NCBI GenBank assembly: GCA_050014815.1
Contig: JBEKCP010000390.1
Coordinates: 1-6,051 of the forward strand
Direction of reading: 5' to 3'
DNA: 6,051 nucleotides
DNA from: JBEKCP01 sp050014815
GTDB lineage: Bacteria > Planctomycetota > Planctomycetia > Pirellulales > Thermoguttaceae
Both the position numbers and the translations under genes were made by a program. Every line of letters begins with the position of its first letter. Within the stretch, counting starts at the first letter, position 1. The notes below the pieces were generated by a model. The model searched no databases and was not told where the DNA came from. It saw only the letters and a program-made list of their open reading frames with translations. Below, in pieces: positions 1-5,575 of the stretch.

Positions 1-1951
1 CGCCCATGCCGTACATCCCGCCCGTGGTCCATGCGAACGGGTATCCTTGTCGAGGCGTGTTGTTGCGAGGCTGCGACTTGCTGGATGTTCTGTTTTTGGG
101 AGATGCGTTGGGCTTACCGTTGTCCTTGAGGTTCGACGAAACGCCGCGATCCCCGCTCCACTCGGCGACATCGGCATCCCACATGCGAATCACGTCGGAG
201 AGGTTGCTAGGGCGGCCGCGCCGCTTGTCTTGCCCCAGCGTGCCGACGCGCTCGCCAAACGGACTGTGAGTGACGGTCGCCGATGCGGGCGGTGGGATGC
301 CGAACTCGCGGTACTGGGCCGGCGATTCGAGTACGATCAGCGACGTATAAGGCGTAACCATGCTGAACTGCTTACCCAGTTCCAGAATCTTGGCCTCGTT
401 CTCCTCGGCGAGAACCATGAGGTCAGTCAGTTTCTTCTGCGCCCAAAGCCGCTTGAGCACAGAGCCCTCTTCGGCTTGGGAAGTCTGAATGTGGAAGCTC
501 CGTTGCCGAAACACCTTTCCCATTGCCCCATAATGAAGCGTGATCTTTGTCTCGGCCGTCGCGAGCTTGCCGACGAGGATGAAGCGGCCATCGACAGGTT
601 GGGGCGACTGGGGGAAGACGTTCGATGACTCGCCGTCATCCGCCGTCGCCCCAAGGAAACAGTACGGCGACTGGCCAATGGCCGGGACAACCTTGGCGTC
701 TTTCCAGTGCGCCAGGTTGAAATAGCGGCCGCCGCTGGCCATTGTCAGCCCGTGCAATAACGCATGGTTGGAAGCCGGGTCTGCTGAGAAGGCGTACACT
801 GGAGCATCCAACTTCGGGATCTCTTCCTTGCCGAACGTAGAAATCCCGTCTGAGAACAGCAGGTACAGGTCCGGCGAGGAACTGCCCAACGGGTGGATTG
901 CCCCCAGTCTGGTGCCGCCGTCGTACTGGATTGCCTGGATCTCCTTCAACAGCGAACTCGGCTCGGCATCCGAGAGGACGAGCCGCTTGGGCTCTCCGAG
1001 GGTATTGGCAAAGGTGACGAGATCGACCGCGATCGGCTGGACGGGCCCGCGGCGGAGGCTCTCGAAGTAGGCACGCAGCATGCCAATCTCCCGATCATGA
1101 TCCGCGCCGGCCCGAGAACGGGACGCATCCCAAAGGATCACGATGTGCTTTGGGGCGGGGGTACGCTGGAGGGCCGGGATCTCGGGGAAATCCTGGATCG
1201 CAAAGTAGGCAGGGCCGCTCCCGGCCTTCTCCACGAGTACGTGCGATTCCTTGAACTTTGGCAACGCCAACACCAGGTCGTGATTCAGGAGGACATCCGC
1301 CGCCCGGCCTTCCGCAATGTAATTGTCCTGTGCTTTCATGAACTTGCAGTCCTTCAGCGGGCCTTGGGTAACCTCTGGCGGCGTCGATGGTCTGACCACC
1401 TCGATGCGCAGGGCGAACTCCTTCACGGACTGCTGGTAGTTCAGGGGCAAGTGATACACCGGCTCGTGACGGCCGCCGAGCAGCTCGGACAGGTATTGCA
1501 CCCGGATGGTCCGGCTTCCCTTGGCCGGAACAGGGAAGATCCGCGTCTTGAAGCTGTTCCCCACGAGCCATTCTGCCAGCCCCGGGTCGATGCGGCGGCG
1601 AGCAATCTGCTCGAACACCTCCCGGCCCCTCTGCCTTTCTACTGCGACCCCATCGACCATCGTTCCTGCGATGTCCAGCGAGTAGCCGCTGATCGTGGCG
1701 CCCTCGGGCAGCGGAAGACAGAAGTCGCCCTCCAGGTTTTGCAACAGTGGGTTGGTGAAGGTCATCGTGCTAGCGGTTTCCGCCACGGCGCCGACGATCC
1801 GCACCTCGATGTCGAGCTTCGTCAACTCCAGGCGCACGGCCCGGCCGTCCTGTTGGGCCACCAGCGCCGGTGGCAGCGTCTGGGCTACGAGCGAAGGGCT
1901 CAGTAAAAAGAACAACATCAACAAGACCAGCGATTCATGGAACGTCTTCAT
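1..1951 (-). CDS. Secreted VIT and von Willebrand A domain protein (C-terminus cut by window edge)
   Basis: An open frame of 650 codons runs from ATG at 1951 to the left edge with no stop. The start is supported by GGAG at 1960-1963, 8 nt upstream. Residues 1-24 form a signal peptide (KTFHES, then a Leu/Phe-rich core, ending SLVAQ), so the product is probably exported. Residues about 40-160 match a VIT (vault/inter-alpha-trypsin) domain, with a GREVFEQ-like segment. A VWA domain follows from about 268 with a complete metal-ion-dependent adhesion site: DASRS (D275, S277, S279), T347 in DGGT and D368 in FSDG. The VTPYTSLIVLE segment at about 532 is typical of VIT-VWA proteins. After about residue 560 the chain becomes Ser/Asn/Pro-rich and reaches GGMYGMG at the edge. 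VWA domains usually bind protein or matrix ligands through a divalent cation; the ligand here is unknown. It lies 141 bp downstream of the ARPP-1 gene on the same strand, possibly in one operon. The family call is firm, the role is not. Confidence 0.9.
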   Translation of the reverse strand, partial: MKTFHESLVLLMLFFLLSPSLVAQTLPPALVAQQDGRAVRLELTKLDIEVRIVGAVAETASTMTFTNPLLQNLEGDFCLPLPEGATISGYSLDIAGTMVDGVAVERQRGREVFEQIARRRIDPGLAEWLVGNSFKTRIFPVPAKGSRTIRVQYLSELLGGRHEPVYHLPLNYQQSVKEFALRIEVVRPSTPPEVTQGPLKDCKFMKAQDNYIAEGRAADVLLNHDLVLALPKFKESHVLVEKAGSGPAYFAIQDFPEIPALQRTPAPKHIVILWDASRSRAGADHDREIGMLRAYFESLRRGPVQPIAVDLVTFANTLGEPKRLVLSDAEPSSLLKEIQAIQYDGGTRLGAIHPLGSSSPDLYLLFSDGISTFGKEEIPKLDAPVYAFSADPASNHALLHGLTMASGGRYFNLAHWKDAKVVPAIGQSPYCFLGATADDGESSNVFPQSPQPVDGRFILVGKLATAETKITLHYGAMGKVFRQRSFHIQTSQAEEGSVLKRLWAQKKLTDLMVLAEENEAKILELGKQFSMVTPYTSLIVLESPAQYREFGIPPPASATVTHSPFGERVGTLGQDKRRGRPSNLSDVIRMWDADVAEWSGDRGVSSNLKDNGKPNASPKNRTSSKSQPRNNTPRQGYPFAWTTGGMYGMG

Positions 1952-1985
1952 TGCCTTTTCTCCGTTCAACATTGTCAGACGCAGG

Positions 1986-2012
1986 GTCTGCGGAGTTCCG
2001 AAGTCCGCAGAC
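1986..2012. repeat. Perfect 9-bp inverted repeat between ARPP-1 and VIT-VWA genes
   Basis: GTCTGCGGA at 1986-1994 and TCCGCAGAC at 2004-2012 are exact inverted repeats around a 9-nt loop. The site lies 35 bp upstream of the VIT-VWA start and 81 bp downstream of the ARPP-1 stop. No T-run follows on either strand, so it is not a standard intrinsic terminator. It could be an operator for a dimeric regulator, or an intercistronic RNA hairpin that affects processing or stability. The sequence does not decide between these. The rest of the 1952-2092 gap holds no clear promoter. Confidence 0.6.
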
Positions 2013-2092
2013 ACCGCGCAAACCGTCCTTCGGCCTGAGGGTGCCAAAGGCGGTCGTGAGCACGATATTCGCGATAAGAAGCAGGCCAGTGC

Positions 2093-3484
2093 CTACTTTT
2101 TGTAACCTGAGCTATGAACCGAGTCTCCAAAGCCTCCGCCCATGCCGCCGAAGCCCGCTGAGAAGGACATGACCTTCTCGGAATCCCGCTTAGTCACCAC
2201 CAGGCCCCCCTGGCTCTTGCTCTTCTTTTCCACGGCGGCCTGCATGGCAGTGCGGAGGAACTCCCTGGCATCGCTCAGCGTGCAGGGTTTTTCCGCATCC
2301 GGCTCTCGGGCCACGTCGAAGGCGTCCAAAGCGTGGCTCTTGAGCAGCTTCGGCCAGACCTTCTGGAAGAGCGGCGTGGATTGGAACACGTCCACCGCCT
2401 CCGCTTTGCCGTTGATGGCCACGATGGCCCCGACCACCTGCCGGTGGTTGGCGACGGGTCGCTGGAGGGCCTCGACGTAGCCCTCTAGCTGTTTGAGCAC
2501 CTGGGGGTTGGTGTAGTTCGCCGTAAAGGCAGAGCTAGTGCTCTGGGCGCCGGAGGAGGCGTTGGCCTCGCCGACCTTTTTCCAGACCTCCGCCTGGCCC
2601 TTGCCCTCCTGGACGGCGGCCCGCCCGCCCTTGTCCAGGTTCCCGGCGTGCGCGACGAACTTGCCCTGCTTGGCTTCCTCCACGAGCTTCTGCCGGGCCT
2701 TGGCGTCCATGGGCTGACCGGACGAACCGGCCAGGCGATCCAAAGCGTCCGAGGTCTCCGTTTCCTCGCGTGCCGCCCACCGGCCGCTCTCCACACAGAA
2801 GACTTCAATCGACACCGGCTTCTTGCCGGGCGGGATGATCGCCTCTACGCCAATCGTCCGATCCTGTTGGCCGCCGTAGATGATCTCGCCGGGCATGAGG
2901 TATAGCGGCCTGTCGGACCGGTTCAGCACCATCAAGTGGTTGACATCCGCGTTTCCCTGCTGTCCTCCGCCGAACGGGTCGCTGTCGGCCGTCCGTGCGA
3001 CTGGAGATGGCTGGCCCTGCTGCGGCGGAGCCGCGGGCGGATTGACTCCCGGCGCCGGTCGCTCGGGGACAGCAGGCGGGGCGAAGGGATCTGCAACGGC
3101 CGCGCCTGCCCGTGTTCGTGTTGAAGGCCCTTGGTCCCGCGAGCCCACAGGACGATCCGCGACTGGGCCAGCCGCCGGTTGTCCGGCCGCGCCCGGTTGG
3201 GCGCCGACCTCGAAGACCTGGACCGTTCCGGCCTTCAAGCCTTCGTCGAGCGTCAAGTACCGATCTTCATTTCTCGGTGCTTTGGACGCGACGGGGAAGA
3301 CGATCAGGTTCTTATAGCGAACCGGATCGCCAATGACAAAGTCGCCGATCCCGGCTTCGTCGGGCTGTGCAGCACTCGGTTTTCCCGACTGCTGCCGTGG
3401 AGCCGCCGGATCTTTGGCCACGGCCGATTGGCCCAGAGCGCCTGCCAACGCGCAGGCCAGCACTGCTGCAACGAGACGTTGCAT
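2093..3484 (-). CDS. Secreted ARPP-1 (DUF6569) domain protein with Pro/Ala-rich insertion
   Basis: A 463-aa frame starts at ATG 3484 with a strong AGGAGG (3491-3496) 6 nt upstream. Residues 1-23 form a signal peptide with an AVA cleavage motif. An N-terminal segment (about 48-94: GDPVRYKNLIVFPV, then YLTLDEGLKAG) and a second segment (about 181-237: MVLNRSDRPLYLMPGEIIYGG, ending CVESGRW) together match the ARPP-1 domain named from its association with ARG and rhodanese-phosphatase proteins. About 85 residues rich in Pro, Ala, Gln and Gly (about 95-179, with two DPF motifs) split the domain and look disordered. Residues 240-340 are charged and probably helical. Another ordered region covers about 345-425, and the tail is Gly/Met/Phe-rich (GFGGMGGGFGDS). 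The molecular function of ARPP-1 is not established. The cysteine at 11 is a poor lipobox, so plain secretion is more likely than lipidation. A promoter and long leader lie upstream; the VIT-VWA gene follows. The domain call is from remembered family motifs. Confidence 0.85.
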   Translation of the reverse strand: MQRLVAAVLACALAGALGQSAVAKDPAAPRQQSGKPSAAQPDEAGIGDFVIGDPVRYKNLIVFPVASKAPRNEDRYLTLDEGLKAGTVQVFEVGAQPGAAGQPAAGPVADRPVGSRDQGPSTRTRAGAAVADPFAPPAVPERPAPGVNPPAAPPQQGQPSPVARTADSDPFGGGQQGNADVNHLMVLNRSDRPLYLMPGEIIYGGQQDRTIGVEAIIPPGKKPVSIEVFCVESGRWAAREETETSDALDRLAGSSGQPMDAKARQKLVEEAKQGKFVAHAGNLDKGGRAAVQEGKGQAEVWKKVGEANASSGAQSTSSAFTANYTNPQVLKQLEGYVEALQRPVANHRQVVGAIVAINGKAEAVDVFQSTPLFQKVWPKLLKSHALDAFDVAREPDAEKPCTLSDAREFLRTAMQAAVEKKSKSQGGLVVTKRDSEKVMSFSAGFGGMGGGFGDSVHSSGYKK

Positions 3485-3677
3485 GAGACACCTCCTCTCT
3501 GACTGATGGGACAGGTATTCCAGGGTAGCCGAGTTCCGGGTCGGCTCCCATTACTGCCAAGACTGTCAACTCCAGCCGAGCGAATCGGCCGCGTGCAAAG
3601 GAGCGGAATTATGCAACCGAAAGCTGAACGAAATAAGCGCACCGAGCGGTGAGTTCAGCCCGAGAAGAGCCCACTTG
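3485..3677 (-). promoter_or_regulatory. Inverted-repeat-rich 5' leader of the ARPP-1 gene
   Basis: If transcription starts near 3677, about 190 nt of untranslated leader precede the ARPP-1 start. It contains at least three inverted repeats: arms 3623-3629 and 3653-3659 (GCTGAAC type, 7 bp) enclosing a second pair at 3640-3644/3647-3651; arms 3575-3579 and 3585-3589 (5 bp); and arms 3527-3532 and 3541-3546 (6 bp, 8-nt loop). TGGGA and TCCCA elements at 3507-3511 and 3546-3550 could form an alternative outer pairing with the last hairpin. I recognise no known riboswitch class. No convincing ORF lies here. Regulatory function is inference. Confidence 0.35.
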
Positions 3678-3683
3678 CCCACT

Positions 3684-3711
3684 ATTATAGCACAGCCATC
3701 CGATGCCACAA
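3684..3711 (-). promoter_or_regulatory. Sigma70-like promoter for the ARPP-1 gene
   Basis: On the minus strand a perfect TATAAT (-10) lies at 3684-3689. It is preceded after 16 bp by TTGTGG (-35, three of six consensus positions) at 3706-3711. The start point would be near 3677. The perfect -10 in otherwise GC-rich DNA is the main support. The stretch 3712-3838 upstream holds nothing I can identify. Confidence 0.5.
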
Positions 3712-3838
3712 TAACCCGGTTGGGGAGGTCGCAACAGATTGACAGGTTCGGTCTTGTCCAACACGAAGGCGGAGCACGCAATGCCCGATCTGGAGCGGCC
3801 AACCGGGGCCCCTGCCCGGAAAAGGCTCCTGGCACAAG

Positions 3839-4000
3839 TCACGGATGTCGCTCGGACTCAGCTACCTTGAGGATCATCTTTCGCGCCATCCAAAGAAGGA
3901 TCAGCCCGAACACGCCGAAGGAGCAGTCGATCAGCCGCCAGAACCACGGGATTCTACTGCGCCACGGCCGCCTGTACCACGCCCGGAGGCGTGCCCGCAG
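3839..4000 (-). CDS. Possible 53-aa membrane peptide with non-standard start (doubtful)
   Basis: One minus-strand frame is open from the TAA at 4073-4075 to the TGA at 3839-3841. It contains no ATG, GTG or TTG start in its upstream part. The first credible start is CTG at 4000, only 4 nt after the LRR stop codon, so translation could be coupled. The conceptual product begins with an Arg/Trp-rich segment (RARLRAWYRRPWRSRIPWFW), followed by a hydrophobic stretch (CSFGVFGLILLW) and a basic/amphipathic tail ending SERHP. This resembles a single-pass membrane peptide with positive-inside topology. It could equally be the remnant of a longer gene or chance coding in GC-rich DNA. No family is recognised. 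Confidence 0.25.
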   Translation of the reverse strand: MRARLRAWYRRPWRSRIPWFWRLIDCSFGVFGLILLWMARKMILKVAESERHP

Positions 4001-4004
4001 GGCC

Positions 4005-4679
4005 TCAGCGGGCGGGCGGCGTTGGCGGCGTCCAATATATCGTGCAGTTCGGCAATGCCTCCTGAAGACCTTTTATTCCGGCGCCGGTGACCTTGGTTGC
4101 CCGCAGGTTCAGCGTATGGAGTTGGGGCAGCGCTTGAAGATGCACCAGTCCGGCGTCGGTGATCCTTTCTCCCAGGTACAGCGATTGGAGTCGGGGTAAC
4201 CCTTGGAGGTGAGCCAGCCCGGCGTCGGCTACCTTGGTTGCCCGCAGATTCAGCGTATGGAACTGGGGCAACCCTTGAAGATGTACCAGTCCAGCGTCGG
4301 TGATCCTTTCTCCCAGGCTCAGCGAGCGGAGGTGGGGCAACCAGTCGAGATGCTCCAGCCCAGCGTCGGTGATCTCGGTTCGCGTCAGGTCCAGCTTGAC
4401 AACATTCATGAAGAAGTCGTCCCCCAGCAACCGTCGCAGCCACGGGTCTCCTGGCGGTTCCGCCCCTGAGATTTCGTTCCCCGACACGTCAAACTGATAG
4501 TCGCGCCACACCGTGCCGCCCATATTCTCAATCTCCTCGACCGCCGTTTTTTGCTTATCGGCCTGCTCCATCTTCACGCCGAACCAACCGCACAGAATCA
4601 AGAGCAGCACCAAGAATAGCGACTGCCACAGAAGGAAGTCTCGATACCAGCGGAGTCTTGGGCGAGCGGTGTCGGCCAT
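4005..4679 (-). CDS. Membrane-anchored leucine-rich-repeat protein
   Basis: I chose ATG 4679 (224 aa, MADTARPRLRWYRDF). An in-frame GTG at 4724 would add 15 residues, but planctomycete relatives typically begin like the shorter form. No clear Shine-Dalgarno precedes either start. Residues about 15-35 are a single transmembrane helix (FLLWQSLFLVLLLILCGWF). A linker follows (AVEEIENMGG, then GAEPPGDPWLRRLLGDDFF), which is characteristic of small planctomycete LRR proteins. From about residue 93 there are five LRR units of 23 or 24 residues in alternation, with the ITDAGL..HL core, ending in the capping-like sequence LPNCTIYW and a short Pro/Ala tail. The repeats probably form a curved protein-binding solenoid facing the periplasm or cell exterior; the partner is unknown. 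The middle repeats derive from a recent DNA duplication (see 4091-4372). It lies downstream of an HTH remnant on the same strand. Confidence 0.85.
   Translation of the reverse strand: MADTARPRLRWYRDFLLWQSLFLVLLLILCGWFGVKMEQADKQKTAVEEIENMGGTVWRDYQFDVSGNEISGAEPPGDPWLRRLLGDDFFMNVVKLDLTRTEITDAGLEHLDWLPHLRSLSLGERITDAGLVHLQGLPQFHTLNLRATKVADAGLAHLQGLPRLQSLYLGERITDAGLVHLQALPQLHTLNLRATKVTGAGIKGLQEALPNCTIYWTPPTPPAR
4091..4372. repeat. 141-bp tandem duplication inside the LRR gene
   Basis: Two adjacent units with a 141-bp period (about 4091-4231 and 4232-4372) correspond to 47 residues each, one 23-aa plus one 24-aa LRR. Anchors are CCTTGGTTGCCCGCAG at 4091 and 4232, and GATCCTTTCTCCCAGG at 4161 and 4302, each exactly 141 bp apart. 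The first roughly 87 bp of each unit are nearly identical; the remainder has diverged. Confidence 0.85.
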
Positions 4680-4686
4680 GCCAATC

Positions 4687-4709
4687 AATATAGTCGTTTC
4701 CCAAGGGAA
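4687..4709 (-). promoter_or_regulatory. Possible -10 element and palindrome just upstream of the LRR start
   Basis: On the minus strand TATATT (4687-4692) lies 7 nt before the chosen LRR ATG, which would give a leaderless or nearly leaderless mRNA. This would explain the missing Shine-Dalgarno. Just upstream is the inverted repeat TTCCC-TT-GGGAA (4698-4709). The -35 region is weak. The call is tentative. Confidence 0.2.
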
Positions 4710-4789
4710 CTGAAACAACAACACCCGTCCGCAGCCGAAACTACGAAAGGGTGTTGTGGCTGCATTGCGAACAGCATGATCTTGGACAA

Positions 4790-5035
4790 TTACCTCGGCT
4801 TCCGCCGCCGCAGCGTCGTGGTTTTCATCGCCTCCAGTCTGGCGAGAGCCTCACGTCTGCCAAGGCCCCGCACCGCCACCAAGCCAGCGAATTGCTTCTG
4901 TCGTGGTCGGGACTTCCCCGATTCCCAACGGTAGACGGTTATTGGCGGGCCCGAGAAGTTGTCTGTGGATTGCGGCCACCCCCCGAAATGCCCCTTCAGG
5001 GTGAGCAATCCTCGCCGGCGCGGCGTGAAACGCAA
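4790..5035 (-). pseudogene. Degraded Xre/HTH-type transcriptional regulator, C-terminal part
   Basis: The minus-strand frame ending at TAA 4790-4792 carries a clear C-terminal signature: ITVYRWESGKSRPRQKQ followed by RGLGRREALARLEAM. This matches a family of small HTH proteins ending in VYxWExGKxRPRxxQLAAxxALRGLGKREAxxRLE. Upstream, RFTP at residue positions expected for the domain start is present (about 5032). The intervening HTH core is scrambled in this frame, but a neighbouring frame reads VAAIHRQLLG, as expected for helices 2-3. The switch point coincides with a run of six C (G on the coding strand) at 4979-4984, and the original frame is recovered near 4940-4950. I infer two or more small indels. 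No coiled-coil N-terminal half is recognisable upstream. If expressed from GTG/ATG 5164 the 124-aa product would have an altered recognition region. Family recognition is good; pseudogene status is inference. Confidence 0.5.
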
Positions 5036-5137
5036 TGGAGTGACCGTATTCCGACCTGCCACCGGGATACCCCGACCGCGCTGTCCCAAGCGATCCAGGC
5101 AACAACATCGCAAACGAGGAAAAAGACAACGATCCAC

Positions 5138-5165
5138 TTGCTTTCCCCATTCCGCGTCATACAAT
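5138..5165 (+). promoter_or_regulatory. Sigma70-like promoter of a short plus-strand unit
   Basis: TTGCTT (5138-5143), a 16-bp spacer and TACAAT (5160-5165, five of six matches) form a plausible sigma70-type promoter. It would start transcription near 5172, just ahead of the GGAGGG ribosome-binding site of the 17-codon ORF. The unit is closed by the terminator at 5283-5333. Confidence 0.4.
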
Positions 5166-5186
5166 AGGCTACTGGGTGGAGGGACA

Positions 5187-5240
5187 GTGAACTCGAAAGC
5201 CGCTCCGCCCGAAGTGAATTGGAAGTCGTCGGACGACTAG
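5187..5240 (+). CDS. Possible 17-aa small protein or leader peptide
   Basis: A GTG start at 5187 follows GGAGGG (5178-5183) with tight but usable 3-nt spacing after the last G. The frame ends at TAG 5238-5240. The product is MNSKAAPPEVNWKSSDD, hydrophilic with no membrane segment or known motif. It sits in a promoter-to-terminator unit of about 160 nt. No attenuator-style run of a single amino-acid codon is present. It may instead be an accidental ORF on a small RNA. No homologue is recognised. Confidence 0.3.
   Translation: MNSKAAPPEVNWKSSDD
5224..5238. repeat. Near-perfect 15-bp palindrome at the end of the small ORF
   Basis: AGTCGTC-G-GACGACT has 7-bp arms around one central base, overlapping the last codons of the 17-aa ORF. 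A one-base centre is too tight for a stable RNA hairpin without opening inner pairs, so a DNA-binding operator is as likely. A small hairpin (AGAGC 5245-5249 / GCTCT 5256-5260) follows immediately. Confidence 0.5.
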
Positions 5241-5282
5241 ATAAAGAGCAACTCGGCTCTGCCGGGGGGCTTGTTGAAGAGT

Positions 5283-5333
5283 AAGCCGACGTGGTCGAAC
5301 GCCCGAGGGTGTTCCGCCACGTCGGCTTTTTTG
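5283..5333 (+). terminator. Strong intrinsic terminator
   Basis: The 12-bp perfect stem AAGCCGACGTGG (5283-5294) / CCACGTCGGCTT (5317-5328) runs directly into TTTTTT (5327-5332). The 22-nt loop can pair further (GAACGCC-type arms 5297-5303 with 5308-5314), making one long hairpin. The T-run is on the plus strand. It ends whatever is transcribed from about 5172, and separates it from the CsbD remnant. On the minus strand only TTACTC follows, so bidirectional use is doubtful. Confidence 0.9.
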
Positions 5334-5376
5334 TTTCCAATTACGAGAGCAGCCTCTAGGAATAGGTGGCACCATC

Positions 5377-5503
5377 ATGGGTGGCGAGACAGACGTGGTG
5401 AAAGGCCGAATCAAGGAAGCTGCCGGCGCGATGACGGGCAACGACGATCCGTGACGACAAGGTTCGCCTTGGGATCAACAAGGCCCAGGACAACTTCAAA
5501 TAA
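5377..5503 (+). pseudogene. CsbD-like stress protein gene interrupted by a frameshift
   Basis: ATG 5377, preceded by an AGGTGG-type ribosome-binding site, opens MGGETDVVKGRIKEAAGAMT plus GNDDP, then stops at TGA 5452-5454. This is the N-terminal signature of CsbD family proteins (xxxVKGRxKEAAGxxTGND). From CGT 5450 the reading frame shifted by one base continues RDDKVRLGINKAQDNFK to TAA 5501, which resembles the CsbD second half. Removing one base near 5449-5450 would give a 41-aa protein, shorter than the usual 55-70. CsbD proteins are small, charged, stress-induced proteins of unknown mechanism. The gene lies 72 bp upstream of the DUF2092 gene. A genuine mutation, a sequencing error or a +1 recoding site are all possible. 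Confidence 0.6.
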
Positions 5504-5543
5504 CCGACAGCCCCGCCGGTGCGTGTCCGGATGTCGGGGCGGG
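5504..5543 (+). other. GC-rich inverted repeat after the CsbD remnant
   Basis: CCGACA (5504-5509) pairs with TGTCGG (5532-5537). An alternative overlapping pairing is CCCGCC (5512-5517) with GGCGGG (5538-5543). No T-run follows, so terminator activity is uncertain. It could be a weak Rho-independent or attenuating hairpin between the CsbD remnant and the DUF2092 gene. Confidence 0.25.
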
Positions 5544-5575
5544 TGTGGTTCCCATGGATACCGGAGGATTTGATC

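Noticed and set aside
893..1906. Long plus-strand open frame of 337 codons
   Set aside because: It lies opposite the VIT-VWA gene, shows no recognisable domain, and is a typical antisense shadow of high-GC3 coding DNA.
3675..4199. Plus-strand 174-codon frame
   Set aside because: It runs antisense through the promoter region and LRR 3' end, with no domain and no ribosome-binding site.
4091..4372. Regular repeats considered as a CRISPR array
   Set aside because: The repeats are adjacent, 141 bp long, coding, and keep the LRR reading frame; no spacer-repeat pattern is present.
3931..4443. Minus-strand 170-codon frame overlapping the LRR gene
   Set aside because: Its repeats (RRWAGAS, RRRTGASS types) are the shifted reading of the LRR DNA repeats; the LRR frame has clear homology.
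4996..5160. Minus-strand frame with a hydrophobic stretch (WIVVFFLVCDVVAWIAW)
   Set aside because: It has no Shine-Dalgarno, overlaps the HTH remnant in a different frame and ends in unstructured basic sequence; probably a by-product of the degraded region, though a small membrane protein cannot be fully excluded.
5255..5285. CTCTGCCGGGGGGCTTGTTG resembling an insertion-sequence end
   Set aside because: No matching inverted copy, target duplication or transposase is visible in the window.
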